A DNA stretch of 64,000 bases from Butyrivibrio sp. (GTDB lineage: Bacteria > Bacillota > Clostridia > Lachnospirales > Lachnospiraceae), in contig SVGC01000002.1 of assembly GCA_015056495.1 (NCBI GenBank), forward strand, positions 62,001 through 126,000, read 5' to 3'. Of this stretch, positions 17,542 through 26,003 are shown piece by piece (within the stretch, counting starts at the first letter, position 1; each line of letters opens with the position of its first letter). A program made the position numbers and the translations under genes. The notes beneath the pieces were generated by a model. That model was given only the letters and a program-made list of their open reading frames with translations, searched no databases and was not told the origin of the DNA.

Positions 17542-20500
17542 GAAATTAATTATAACTGAGAAACCTTCTGTTGCCAGAGATTTTGCAAGGGTGCTAAATG
17601 TTTCTGGCAATGGGAACGGGTACATTGAAAATAATGAATATGTCATTTCCTGGTGCTTTGGTCATCTTGTAGAGATGGTTTATCCGGAAGAATATGATAT
17701 TAAGTACAAAAAATGGAATCTTGAAGATCTGCCTTTTTTACCAAAGGATTATAAATATGGCGTTATTGATAAGTCTAAAGATCAGTATGATCTCATAAAC
17801 AAGCTCCTTCACAGAGAAGATATTGATACTGTTTATTGGGCAGGAGACTCAGGAAAAGAAGGACAGACCATTGAGGAAAATATCAGGAATTATGGTGGCG
17901 TCAGAGAGGGAATGAAGGAGCTGAGAGTATGGATCGATTCTCAGACTGATGATGAAATAAAAAGAGGTATTGCTGAGGCTAAGGCTATGTCAGAGTATGA
18001 CAAGCTTGGTAAGTCAGGAATCATGCGTACTATAGAAGATTATGCACTTGGTATCAATTTTTCCAGAGTTTTGTCTGTAAAATATGGAAAGCTCATAAAT
18101 GATGCTGCTGCCACCAAGTCGTATACAGCTATTGCAATCGGTCGTGTAATGACCTGCGTTTTGGGTATGGTTGTTAATAGGGAGCGAGAGATAAGAGATT
18201 TTATCGAAACTCCTTTTTACAGGGTATCAGGATCTTTTACAGAATCAGGAATAAATGCCGAGTGGAAGGTAAATGAAAAGTCCAGATATTTCCAGACACC
18301 GGCACTTTATAAGGAAAACGGCTTTAAAGAGGAAAAGACTGCTAATGAACTTATCAGTCTTTTGCAGGGCAAACAGGCAACTGTATTAAATGTTGAGAGG
18401 GGAACCTCAAGAAAAAAGGCTCCATTTCTGTTTAACCTTGCTGAGCTTCAGTCGGAGTGCTCAAAGATATTTAAAATAAGCCCGGCAGAGACTCTTCAGG
18501 TGGCTCAGGAGTTGTATGAAAAGAAATTTACAACATATCCAAGAACTGACGCCAGAGTCCTTACCACAGCTGTTGCCAAGGAAATTGGTAAGAATCTCTA
18601 TAAACTAAAAGGTTATGACAAAACTTCAAAATATGTAAATCATATTTTGGATAATAATCTGCATAAGGGTATTGAAAAGACACAGTATACAGATGATTCC
18701 AAGGTTACTGATCACTATGCCATCATACCTACAGGTCAGTTCTCAGGTATAGAAAAGCTGACCGATCTGCAGAGAAGTGTATATGAGCTTATAGTAAAAA
18801 GATTCCTTGCAATTTTTTATCCTGCTGCCGAGTATGAGACTGCAAAAGCAGTATTTGAAATTGATAATGAAACCTTTAATATGTCGGCCAAACTGTTAAA
18901 AAAGCCTGGATTTATGGAGGTATCAGGAATTCCTAAGTCATCCGGTCAGGATAATGGCGATGACAATGAAGAAAGTAATTCAAAACAGGACATCATAGAT
19001 GCTATAGCAAGGCTTAAAAATGGTGATGTGGTAAATGCTTTAGGCTTTGAGATCAAGGAAAGTAAAACATCTCCGCCAAAGAGATATACTTCCGGAAGCC
19101 TTATTCTTGCTATGGAAAACGCGGGAAACCTCATTGAAGACGAGGAACTGAGAGCTCAGATCAAGAATTCCGGCATCGGAACCTCTGCAACCAGAGGTGA
19201 GATCCTTGATAAGCTTGTCAGGATCGGATATCTTAATCAGAATAATAAGAGTCAGATCATTACTCCTGAGAACCTTGGTGAGATGATCTATGAAGTGGTA
19301 AGTCTTAATGTTCCTAATCTTTTAAATCCTCAGATGACTGCTTCCTGGGAAAAAGGTCTTGAGGGTATTGTAAATGGTAGTGTGGAATTTGATGATTACA
19401 GGTCCAAGCTGGAACAGTATATCAATAAAGAAACTGTTTTTATGATCGGTTCTGATATGACCCATCAGATTGCAGATAGGATCAACCGTTTTACAGGTAA
19501 GGATTCTAAAGGACTTGCCACACGTAAAAAGCTGGGCCTTAAGTGCCCTGTATGCGGCGGAGAACTTACAACGACTTCCTTTGGCTATGGCTGCAGTAAT
19601 TACTGGAATGAAGAAAATCAGTGCAAATTCAACGTGGGTGCCATAGCAGGTAAGACGCTGGAAGAGGAAGACTTTAGAGAACTCATAACAAATGGCAGGA
19701 CTAAAGTTCTGGACGGATTTGTATCAAAGAACAAAAATAAATTTAAGGCAGCACTTGTTCTTTCCAAAGATGAAGAAGGAAAAGTGCAGATTGGATTTGA
19801 TTTTAACGGAGTAACTCAGGATCCTCTTGAAGGTATGAAATGCCCTGATTGCGGCGGCGGTATCATGAGAAAGTCCTTTGGTTTTGGATGCGCTAATTAT
19901 AAGGCTGACGATCCAAACAGCTGTAAGTTTGCAATTGGTAAGATTGCCGGTAAGGAACTTACTGAAAGTAACGTAAGAGAACTGCTTACTAATGGCGAGA
20001 CCAAGACTATCAGAGGCTTTAAAGGAAAAAGCGGTAAGAAATTTGATGCCTGCCTGGTGCTTAAGAAAAATGAGCAGGGCAAGTCAGAGATAACTTTTGA
20101 TTTTGACAAGGTTGAAGCAAAGGTTGTAAAAAATGCTCCTTGTCCAATATGCGGCGGCGAGATCATAAAGACCAGTTTTGGCTATGGCTGTAGGAACTAT
20201 GACAAGGACAACCCGGAGAGCTGCAGATTCTCAATTGGTAAGATGGCTGGAGTCAATCTGACTGAGTCACAGGTAAGAGAACTGGTACTTACTGGTGTTA
20301 CTCCTAAAATAGCTGGCTTTAAATCTAAGAGTGGTAAGAAATTTGAAGCTAAGGTTGGTCTTAATAAAGATGAAGAAGGTAAGATAACCGGACTTAAATT
20401 TGTTTTTGAGGATGAACCTGATAAGCTGATCCCTGATGTAAAATGTCCTGTTTGCGGCGGAGACATCATAAAAGGTCATATGGGATACAGATGCTCTAAT

Positions 20501-20710
20501 TATTCAAAAGAAGAAAATGAAAACGAGACTGTATGCAAATTCTTTATTGGTAAGATTGCCGGAAAAGAGCTAGATGAAGAAATGGTCAAAAAGCTCCTTA
20601 CAGAAAAGACTACAGATAAGATCGATGGCTTTATAAGCAAAAAAGGCTCTGAGTTTAGTGCAAAGCTTGTTCTTAATGAAGAAAACAGGATAGTTTTCAA
20701 TTTTGATTAA
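17534..20710 (+). CDS. topB: DNA topoisomerase III with four C-terminal zinc-finger repeats
   Basis: A 1058-residue type IA topoisomerase that passes single strands through a transient break. The Toprim domain starts E-K-P-S-V-A-R. Its acidic triad reads D105-S-G107-K-E109, so the middle Asp of D-x-D-x-E is Gly. The catalytic tyrosine is Y335 (T-T-Y-P-R-T-D). The core ends at about 650. The rest is four tandem ~100-residue units starting at C671, C770, C870 and C971. Each has C-P-x-C-G-G, a second cysteine pair, G-K-I/M-A-G and a beta-rich segment ending F-D-F/F-V-F. The period is almost exactly 300 bases. TopB is usually 650-730 residues, so the tail is a large extension, probably for DNA binding. 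It overlaps the preceding ATPase-like gene. Confidence 0.92.
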   Translation: MGKKLIITEKPSVARDFARVLNVSGNGNGYIENNEYVISWCFGHLVEMVYPEEYDIKYKKWNLEDLPFLPKDYKYGVIDKSKDQYDLINKLLHREDIDTVYWAGDSGKEGQTIEENIRNYGGVREGMKELRVWIDSQTDDEIKRGIAEAKAMSEYDKLGKSGIMRTIEDYALGINFSRVLSVKYGKLINDAAATKSYTAIAIGRVMTCVLGMVVNREREIRDFIETPFYRVSGSFTESGINAEWKVNEKSRYFQTPALYKENGFKEEKTANELISLLQGKQATVLNVERGTSRKKAPFLFNLAELQSECSKIFKISPAETLQVAQELYEKKFTTYPRTDARVLTTAVAKEIGKNLYKLKGYDKTSKYVNHILDNNLHKGIEKTQYTDDSKVTDHYAIIPTGQFSGIEKLTDLQRSVYELIVKRFLAIFYPAAEYETAKAVFEIDNETFNMSAKLLKKPGFMEVSGIPKSSGQDNGDDNEESNSKQDIIDAIARLKNGDVVNALGFEIKESKTSPPKRYTSGSLILAMENAGNLIEDEELRAQIKNSGIGTSATRGEILDKLVRIGYLNQNNKSQIITPENLGEMIYEVVSLNVPNLLNPQMTASWEKGLEGIVNGSVEFDDYRSKLEQYINKETVFMIGSDMTHQIADRINRFTGKDSKGLATRKKLGLKCPVCGGELTTTSFGYGCSNYWNEENQCKFNVGAIAGKTLEEEDFRELITNGRTKVLDGFVSKNKNKFKAALVLSKDEEGKVQIGFDFNGVTQDPLEGMKCPDCGGGIMRKSFGFGCANYKADDPNSCKFAIGKIAGKELTESNVRELLTNGETKTIRGFKGKSGKKFDACLVLKKNEQGKSEITFDFDKVEAKVVKNAPCPICGGEIIKTSFGYGCRNYDKDNPESCRFSIGKMAGVNLTESQVRELVLTGVTPKIAGFKSKSGKKFEAKVGLNKDEEGKITGLKFVFEDEPDKLIPDVKCPVCGGDIIKGHMGYRCSNYSKEENENETVCKFFIGKIAGKELDEEMVKKLLTEKTTDKIDGFISKKGSEFSAKLVLNEENRIVFNFD

Positions 20711-20792
20711 GTAGAATTGCTAATATTATTGGATTTTGTTCCTCAGATGTATTATGATTTATAGGTTGTCAAAATTTAAAGGAGAAGTCAAC

Positions 20793-21467
20793 ATGGAAGA
20801 ATATTCAATTGAAAAAATGTATAATCTTGATGAAACTATAGCTGCACCTCTTATGAAGACAGCTAAATATGCCTGGGAAGTGCTTCCGAAGATCCATGAT
20901 TTTATTCTGGAGCTTGGAAAGAGCCTTCCTGCTGATAAATTTGAAAAAAGAGGAGAAGATGTCTGGATTGCTAAGTCTGCAAAGGTTTTTGATTCAGCCT
21001 ATATTGCAGGCCCTTGTATTATCGATGAGGACGCGGAAGTAAGACAGTGCGCTTTTATAAGAGGCAATGCAATTGTTGGTAAAGGCGCTGTTGTAGGCAA
21101 TTCTACTGAGCTTAAAAATGTTATCCTTTTTAACAAGGTTCAGGTTCCTCACTACAACTATGTTGGAGATTCAATACTTGGTTACAGATCACATATGGGT
21201 GCAGGTTCAATCACATCCAATGTAAAATCAGATAAAAAGCTTGTTGTTATCAAAAATGGCAAGGATGATCAGGTAGAAACAGGATTAAAGAAGATTGGAG
21301 CACTTCTTGGAGATAATGTTGAAGTTGGATGCGGAAGCGTACTCAATCCAGGTACTGTGATCGGTCCGGAAAGCAATATTTATCCACTTTCCAGCGTAAG
21401 AGGATGTATTCCTGGCCGTCATATTTATAAGGACAAAGACAATATAGTCAGAAAGACAGAAGACTAA
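20793..21467 (+). CDS. Left-handed beta-helix (hexapeptide repeat) protein, GlmU/LpxA-like
   Basis: A 224-residue protein with a short helical N terminus followed by hexapeptide repeats from about residue 55 (V-W-I-A-K-S-A, A-Y-I-A-G-P, A-I-V-G-K-G-A-V-V-G). H-Y-N-Y-V-G-D-S and H-M-G-A-G-S resemble the acetyltransferase part of GlmU; no pyrophosphorylase domain is present. It is probably a nucleotidyl- or acyl-transferase-type trimer acting on a sugar or small molecule. The ATG at 20793 is chosen because AAAGGAG (20778-20784) lies 8 bases before it. It stands between topB and the GGGtGRT pair with no obvious functional link. Confidence 0.75.
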   Translation: MEEYSIEKMYNLDETIAAPLMKTAKYAWEVLPKIHDFILELGKSLPADKFEKRGEDVWIAKSAKVFDSAYIAGPCIIDEDAEVRQCAFIRGNAIVGKGAVVGNSTELKNVILFNKVQVPHYNYVGDSILGYRSHMGAGSITSNVKSDKKLVVIKNGKDDQVETGLKKIGALLGDNVEVGCGSVLNPGTVIGPESNIYPLSSVRGCIPGRHIYKDKDNIVRKTED

Positions 21468-21605
21468 AATATTTATAAATATTGATATTTTTTTAACGTA
21501 AGCACTAGATTTTTTATAGTTATTGTGCAAAAATAATAAAGGCATGTTTTTGTCAGAAAATGTTCCGGCAGAAAATTGTTTATTGTGGCAAGGCAATAGA
21601 CAAAG

Positions 21606-21640
21606 GATAAATTGCAGATACATTTTGTATCAGATTTATC
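21606..21640. repeat. Hairpin upstream of the NifU-like gene
   Basis: GATAAAT (21606-21612) pairs with ATTTATC (21634-21640) and GATACA (21617-21622) with TGTATC (21626-21631). It lies in the 245-base gap before the NifU-like gene; TGTTTTAAGTTTC follows. It could be a weak terminator or a leader structure. The rest of that gap shows no convincing promoter. Confidence 0.4.
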
Positions 21641-21712
21641 TGTTTTAAGTTTCTGCATCTATTATTCAGGTAGTAATGTATATTACTTCATATACACGAA
21701 AGGAGATTTCAC

Positions 21713-22405
21713 ATGATTTACACAAAAAAAGTCGAAGATATGTGCAAGGTTCATCAGGATGTGCATCATGGCGCTGCACCAATCCCTGAAGAAGCAAAGT
21801 GGGTACAGGCTAAAGAAGTTAAGGACATTTCAGGTTTCACACACGGTATTGGTTGGTGTGCACCTCAGCAGGGCTGCTGTAAGCTGTCTCTTAACGTAAA
21901 GGACGGTATCATCCAGGAGGCTCTTGTTGAGACTATCGGATGTTCAGGTATGACTCAGTCAGCTGCTATGGCTGGTGAGATCCTTCCAGGACTTACAGTT
22001 CTTGAAGCTTTAAACACAGACCTTGTATGTGACGCGATCAATACAGCTATGAGAGAATTATTCCTCCAGATTGTATACGGACGTTCACAGTCTGCATTCT
22101 CAGAGGATGGTCTTGCAGTTGGTGCAGGACTTGAAGATCTTGGTAAGGGATTCCGTTCACAGGTTGGTACAATCTACTCAACTCTTGAAAAGGGACCTAG
22201 ATACCTTGAGATGACAGATGGTTATATAACAGAACTTGGTCTTGATAAGGATGACAATATCATTGGTTACAAGTTTGTAAACTTTGGTAAGATGGAAGAC
22301 TTCATCAAGGCTGGCGATGATGCTAACACAGCTTATGAAAAGGCTAAGGGTCAGTATGGTCGTATTGATGACGCTGTTAAATTCATTGATCCTCGTAAAG
22401 AATAA
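21713..22405 (+). CDS. NifU-like Fe-S scaffold-type protein, partner of GGGtGRT protein
   Basis: A 230-residue soluble protein. The centre resembles NifU/IscU-type scaffolds. Cysteines fall in G-W-C-A-P-Q-Q-G-C-C-K-L, E-T-I-G-C-S-G-M-T-Q-S and L-V-C-D-A-I, and a further Cys-His pair (M-C-K-V-H-Q-D-V-H-H) sits near the N terminus. Databases name this family an iron-sulfur assembly scaffold protein, but a biochemical role is not established to my knowledge. AAAGGAG is 7-8 bases before the ATG, and the GGGtGRT gene follows after 38 bases. Arginine codons are mostly CGT here while most of the window uses AGA, a sign of high expression. Confidence 0.8.
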   Translation: MIYTKKVEDMCKVHQDVHHGAAPIPEEAKWVQAKEVKDISGFTHGIGWCAPQQGCCKLSLNVKDGIIQEALVETIGCSGMTQSAAMAGEILPGLTVLEALNTDLVCDAINTAMRELFLQIVYGRSQSAFSEDGLAVGAGLEDLGKGFRSQVGTIYSTLEKGPRYLEMTDGYITELGLDKDDNIIGYKFVNFGKMEDFIKAGDDANTAYEKAKGQYGRIDDAVKFIDPRKE

Positions 22406-22443
22406 TTACAATCTTATTTTTATAAATAATTAGGAGGCATAAT

Positions 22444-23454
22444 ATGGCTTTATTTGAATCATACGAAAGACGTATTGATAAAATTAACGAAGTATTAAAG
22501 AGCTATGGCATCGCTTCTATTGAAGAAGCTAAAAAGATCACAGAAGATGCTGGCTTAAATGTATATGATCTTGTTAAGGGCGTTCAGCCTATCTGTTTTG
22601 AAAATGCATGCTGGGCTTACACAGTAGGTGCAGCTATCGCTATCAAGAAGAATTGCCGCAAGGCTTCTGAAGCTGCTGCAGCAATCGGTGAAGGCCTTCA
22701 GGCTTTCTGTATCCCAGGTTCTGTTGCTGATCAGCGTAAGGTTGGTCTTGGACATGGTAACCTTGGTAAGATGCTTCTTGAAGAAGATACAGAGTGTTTC
22801 GCATTCCTTGCTGGTCACGAGTCATTCGCAGCAGCTGAGGGTGCTATCGGTATTGCTACAAAGGCTAACCGTGTTCGTCAGAAACCTCTTAGAGTTATCC
22901 TTAACGGTCTTGGAAAAGACGCTGCTAAGATCATTTCTCGTATCAACGGATTCACATTCGTAGAGACAGAGATGGATTATCACACAGATACACTTAAGAT
23001 CGTATCTGAGACTGCATATTCTACTGGTGATCGTGCAAAGGTTAAGTGCTATGGCGCTAACGATGTTCGTGAAGGTGTTAAGATCATGTGGCATGAAAAT
23101 GTTGATGTATCTATCACAGGTAACTCAACAAACCCAACAAGATTCCAGCACCCAGTTGCAGGAACATATAAGAAGGAGAGACTTGAAGAAGGCAAGAAGT
23201 ACTTCTCAGTAGCTTCAGGTGGTGGTACAGGACGTACACTTCACCCAGATAACATGGCTGCAGGTCCTGCTTCATACGGTATGACAGATACTCTTGGACG
23301 TATGCACTCTGATGCTCAGTTTGCTGGTTCTTCATCAGTACCTGCTCACGTTGAAATGATGGGTCTTATCGGTATGGGTAACAACCCAATGGTTGGTGCT
23401 ACAGTATCTCTTGCAGTATCTATCGAAGAAGCTGCAAAGGCTGGTAAGTTCTAA
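22444..23454 (+). CDS. GGGtGRT family protein
   Basis: A 336-residue protein named after its G259-G-G-T-G-R-T265 motif (A-S-G-G-G-T-G-R-T-L-H-P). Other notable segments are G-H-G-N-L-G-K, F-L-A-G-H-E-S-F-A-A-A-E-G-A and N-S-T-N-P-T-R-F-Q-H-P. Cysteines near the N terminus (I-C-F-E-N-A-C-W) could bind metal. There is no signal peptide or membrane segment. It lies 38 bases after the NifU-like gene, with a perfect AGGAGG and a strong terminator after it, so the two form a two-gene operon. CGT arginine codons dominate, indicating abundant protein. The family is conserved in anaerobes and has no known function. Confidence 0.88.
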   Translation: MALFESYERRIDKINEVLKSYGIASIEEAKKITEDAGLNVYDLVKGVQPICFENACWAYTVGAAIAIKKNCRKASEAAAAIGEGLQAFCIPGSVADQRKVGLGHGNLGKMLLEEDTECFAFLAGHESFAAAEGAIGIATKANRVRQKPLRVILNGLGKDAAKIISRINGFTFVETEMDYHTDTLKIVSETAYSTGDRAKVKCYGANDVREGVKIMWHENVDVSITGNSTNPTRFQHPVAGTYKKERLEEGKKYFSVASGGGTGRTLHPDNMAAGPASYGMTDTLGRMHSDAQFAGSSSVPAHVEMMGLIGMGNNPMVGATVSLAVSIEEAAKAGKF

Positions 23455-23474
23455 TTATAGCGAAATAAATCATC

Positions 23475-23513
23475 ATAACTCTCTGAATTTTTTGTTCAGA
23501 GAGTTATTTTTTT
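23475..23513 (+). terminator. Terminator after the GGGtGRT gene
   Basis: Perfect 13-base stem 23475-23487 with 23495-23507, followed by six T. Confidence 0.92.
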
Positions 23514-23514
23514 A

Positions 23515-23523
23515 TGTTATAAT
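23515..23523 (+). promoter_or_regulatory. Extended -10 promoter of the zinc-ribbon gene
   Basis: TGTTATAAT (TG, one base, TATAAT) directly after the terminator T-run and 53 bases before the start codon. No clear -35 box. Confidence 0.45.
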
Positions 23524-23575
23524 CATTTTCGTTATAGAACATATTTAAATGTTTTTTTGGAGGAAAAGAAAAAGT

Positions 23576-25264
23576 ATGAAGTGTCCAAATTGTGGGGAAA
23601 ATATTGCAGATGGTTGCAAGTTTTGTACTAATTGCGGAAGTGAGATAAAAATTACTACAGCGCCTGAGAACTCAGTAAATGCACAACCATCAGGAGTGCA
23701 GATGCAGTACACTGGCTATAATCAAAATAACAACGGTCCGCAGATGCAGAACAATGGTCCATCTCAAGGTTTTGGTCAGCAGAACATGGGATATCAGAAT
23801 GGTGCTCCATCAATGCAGTATCAGCCAAATAATAATATGAACCAGTTCCAGCAGCCTATGAATAAGCCAAAGAAGAAAAAACATACAGGTGTAATAGTAC
23901 TGGCTTCTGTTCTTGCTGTTGTAGTAGCAGGTACTGGCGTATGTGGAGGAGTATATTATACTTCTGCAGGTGTTAAATCTGTTAATTATTTAAGAAATGC
24001 TCAGTATGCTTCAGCTACATCTGAATATAATACAAGAGCTGCAAATAATGCTCTTCAGAAGAAGATTGCAGACCCTATGATCACAGACTATGTATCTGAA
24101 GTAAAAGATGCTTATGATTCAGAGTCTATTTCAGGATTTACAGCACTTGAAAATCTTAAAGCTATTAAATCAATGGATGATTCAACATTAAGTACTCTGG
24201 CATCTGATACATATACAGCCATTGATACTAATGAACAGTCTAAGGCAGCATATCAGGCAGGCGGTATTGCTTATGCCGGCGGTAACTATGCTGAAGCTAT
24301 CAGTCAGTATGTTTTAGTTGATCCTAATTTTGTAAATTATACTGATGCCCAGACTAAGATTACTGAAGCTGCTTCCAAGCTTGCAAGCAATTTTAATAGT
24401 GAGCTCGATGATGCTGATTCAGTTGATGATTATGAAAAACTTATGGCTGAAGTAACAACAGCTCTTGGTTACCTTCCTGATGGTATGAAGGATGATGCTG
24501 AGACAGTTCTTGCATCAGCAACAGACTCCTACGTATCTGGTATTGGTGATCAGTTTGATGCAGCAGTTGCTAATTATGAAGGATATCAGGCAGCATTTGA
24601 TATTATTGATGCAGCAATTGAAAAACATGATGATATACAGGGACTTAAGGATCTGAGAGATGAAAAGATTACAGAGTTTGAGGATCTTGTACTTACAACT
24701 ATGGATGGTTTTGTAGCTAATGGTTATTATGCTGAAGCTAAGGATCTTCTTGAAACAGCAGCTGCTATAGCTCCTGAGAGTACAAAGCTTTCTGAGTATC
24801 TTGCTTCTCACGGTGAAGACTGGATCACTGGTGTTTCAGAACTTTCAGCTACATATTGGGGAGATGAGACATACTTTGTTCCTGAAGATCATTATTGTGT
24901 TGATGTTTACGGTAACCAGTATGTTGGCGGAAACACAATAATCCTTTCTCCATCAGATTACGAGAATTCTGATGCACTGTTTGTTGTTGATCTTGAAGGC
25001 AAGTATTCTAAGATGTCATATACTATTTCAGTTTATGATGACGAAGAAGATGGTTATGATGGAGCTGTATCTTTTGGTGTAGTTGATTCAGAATATAACG
25101 GACTTGATTCTGTTACAGGAATTAAGAAAACATCAAAATCTCAGACTCGTGTTGTTGATGTTTCTGGTATTGATGAGTTGATGTTCCTTGCTATTCCTGA
25201 TGTAGATACAAGTACAACTAATATTTCAGTAATTATCAGTGATATTTACTTTATAACAGAATGA
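23576..25264 (+). CDS. Zinc-ribbon, single-pass membrane protein with NPCBM-like C terminus
   Basis: A 562-residue protein. It starts with a double-Cys zinc ribbon (C-P-N-C-G then C-K-F-C-T-N-C-G, residues 3-23). A Q/N/M-rich linker (about 35-95), a K-K-K-K-H stop and one transmembrane helix (about 104-128) follow. The exposed part is helical and TPR-like (about 130-415). A beta-rich end (about 425-562) contains Y-W-G-D-E-T-Y-F-V-P and resembles NPCBM-type carbohydrate-binding modules. The zinc ribbon should be cytoplasmic and the rest outside. The ATG at 23576 follows GGAGG by 12 bases. A bidirectional terminator separates it from the convergent lipoprotein. Sensor, wall-binding or transport-accessory roles are possible; none is shown. 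Confidence 0.7.
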   Translation: MKCPNCGENIADGCKFCTNCGSEIKITTAPENSVNAQPSGVQMQYTGYNQNNNGPQMQNNGPSQGFGQQNMGYQNGAPSMQYQPNNNMNQFQQPMNKPKKKKHTGVIVLASVLAVVVAGTGVCGGVYYTSAGVKSVNYLRNAQYASATSEYNTRAANNALQKKIADPMITDYVSEVKDAYDSESISGFTALENLKAIKSMDDSTLSTLASDTYTAIDTNEQSKAAYQAGGIAYAGGNYAEAISQYVLVDPNFVNYTDAQTKITEAASKLASNFNSELDDADSVDDYEKLMAEVTTALGYLPDGMKDDAETVLASATDSYVSGIGDQFDAAVANYEGYQAAFDIIDAAIEKHDDIQGLKDLRDEKITEFEDLVLTTMDGFVANGYYAEAKDLLETAAAIAPESTKLSEYLASHGEDWITGVSELSATYWGDETYFVPEDHYCVDVYGNQYVGGNTIILSPSDYENSDALFVVDLEGKYSKMSYTISVYDDEEDGYDGAVSFGVVDSEYNGLDSVTGIKKTSKSQTRVVDVSGIDELMFLAIPDVDTSTTNISVIISDIYFITE

Positions 25265-25270
25265 TTATAA

Positions 25271-25296
25271 AAACGCCCCAGCTCTCTGGGGCGTTT
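25271..25296. terminator. Bidirectional terminator
   Basis: AAACGCCCCAG (25271-25281) and CTGGGGCGTTT (25286-25296), with A-runs before and T-rich sequence after, between two convergent genes. Confidence 0.9.
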
Positions 25297-25297
25297 A

Positions 25298-25822
25298 TTA
25301 TTTAGATGAAGATCCTGATGGATCAATAGATTCAAGATGATATGTATCTTCGGTTATTACTGAAACGCCTTCGCCTGATGGAACTTCTCCATGGAAAATC
25401 TGGATCATATATTGTACCCTGCTGTTAGCTCTCTGGTAATACTGTATGGCCAGATCTTCGCTTGATTCATCATAAACACCATCATAAGCAAGATGGTAAG
25501 TACTTACTGCCTTGTCCATGTATTCAGCAGATTCGCTGGCAAGACTTTCTATCGAACTGAATTCTTCCGGTATCTCATAGGATGCCATTGTCTGGAATGC
25601 TGCATTCATTTCATCCAGATACTGGAGGAGAGTTGCATTGGCGTTCTCTGATGTGGCATCAATTGTATTCATTTTGGTATTTAGCTCGGAAATTGTATTA
25701 AAAAAAGATTCCATATTACTTTTATAGGCATCGAGCTCATCTGTAGATTTCCCACAACCTGCTAAAAGCAATGATAAAATAATAGATATGGCAATCACTT
25801 TAGCGATTGACATTTTTTTCAT
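25298..25822 (-). CDS. Putative lipoprotein
   Basis: A 174-residue secreted protein with a signal peptide and lipobox (L-L-L-A-G-C-G, Cys at about 22), so it should be anchored to the outer face of the membrane. The mature part is mostly helical and acidic, with one long N-terminal helix containing repeated M and N residues. No domain is recognised. The ATG at 25822 gives a typical signal peptide; GGAGG lies 13 bases upstream. A TTG six bases further upstream (25828) would have a 7-base spacing and is an alternative. It converges on the zinc-ribbon membrane protein and diverges from metH. Confidence 0.75.
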   Translation of the reverse strand: MKKMSIAKVIAISIILSLLLAGCGKSTDELDAYKSNMESFFNTISELNTKMNTIDATSENANATLLQYLDEMNAAFQTMASYEIPEEFSSIESLASESAEYMDKAVSTYHLAYDGVYDESSEDLAIQYYQRANSRVQYMIQIFHGEVPSGEGVSVITEDTYHLESIDPSGSSSK

Positions 25823-26003
25823 ATTCAATTTTATTCCTCCCAAAGTAGCTACTTTTACATCTCCTAATATGTTTTAATAAATCACGCTACTCTTATAAAT
25901 TTAACATATACCATTGTTTTATTCAATTGTAGTTTGGAGGTAATTGTGTTAGCATGGTACAAGATGATTTACTAATTTAAAGTGAGGAAGTCAAGATTAT
26001 AAT

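Noticed and set aside
21468..21658. Small minus-strand gene in the gap before the NifU-like gene
   Set aside because: Low-complexity frames without ribosome sites; composition is typical intergenic AT-rich DNA.
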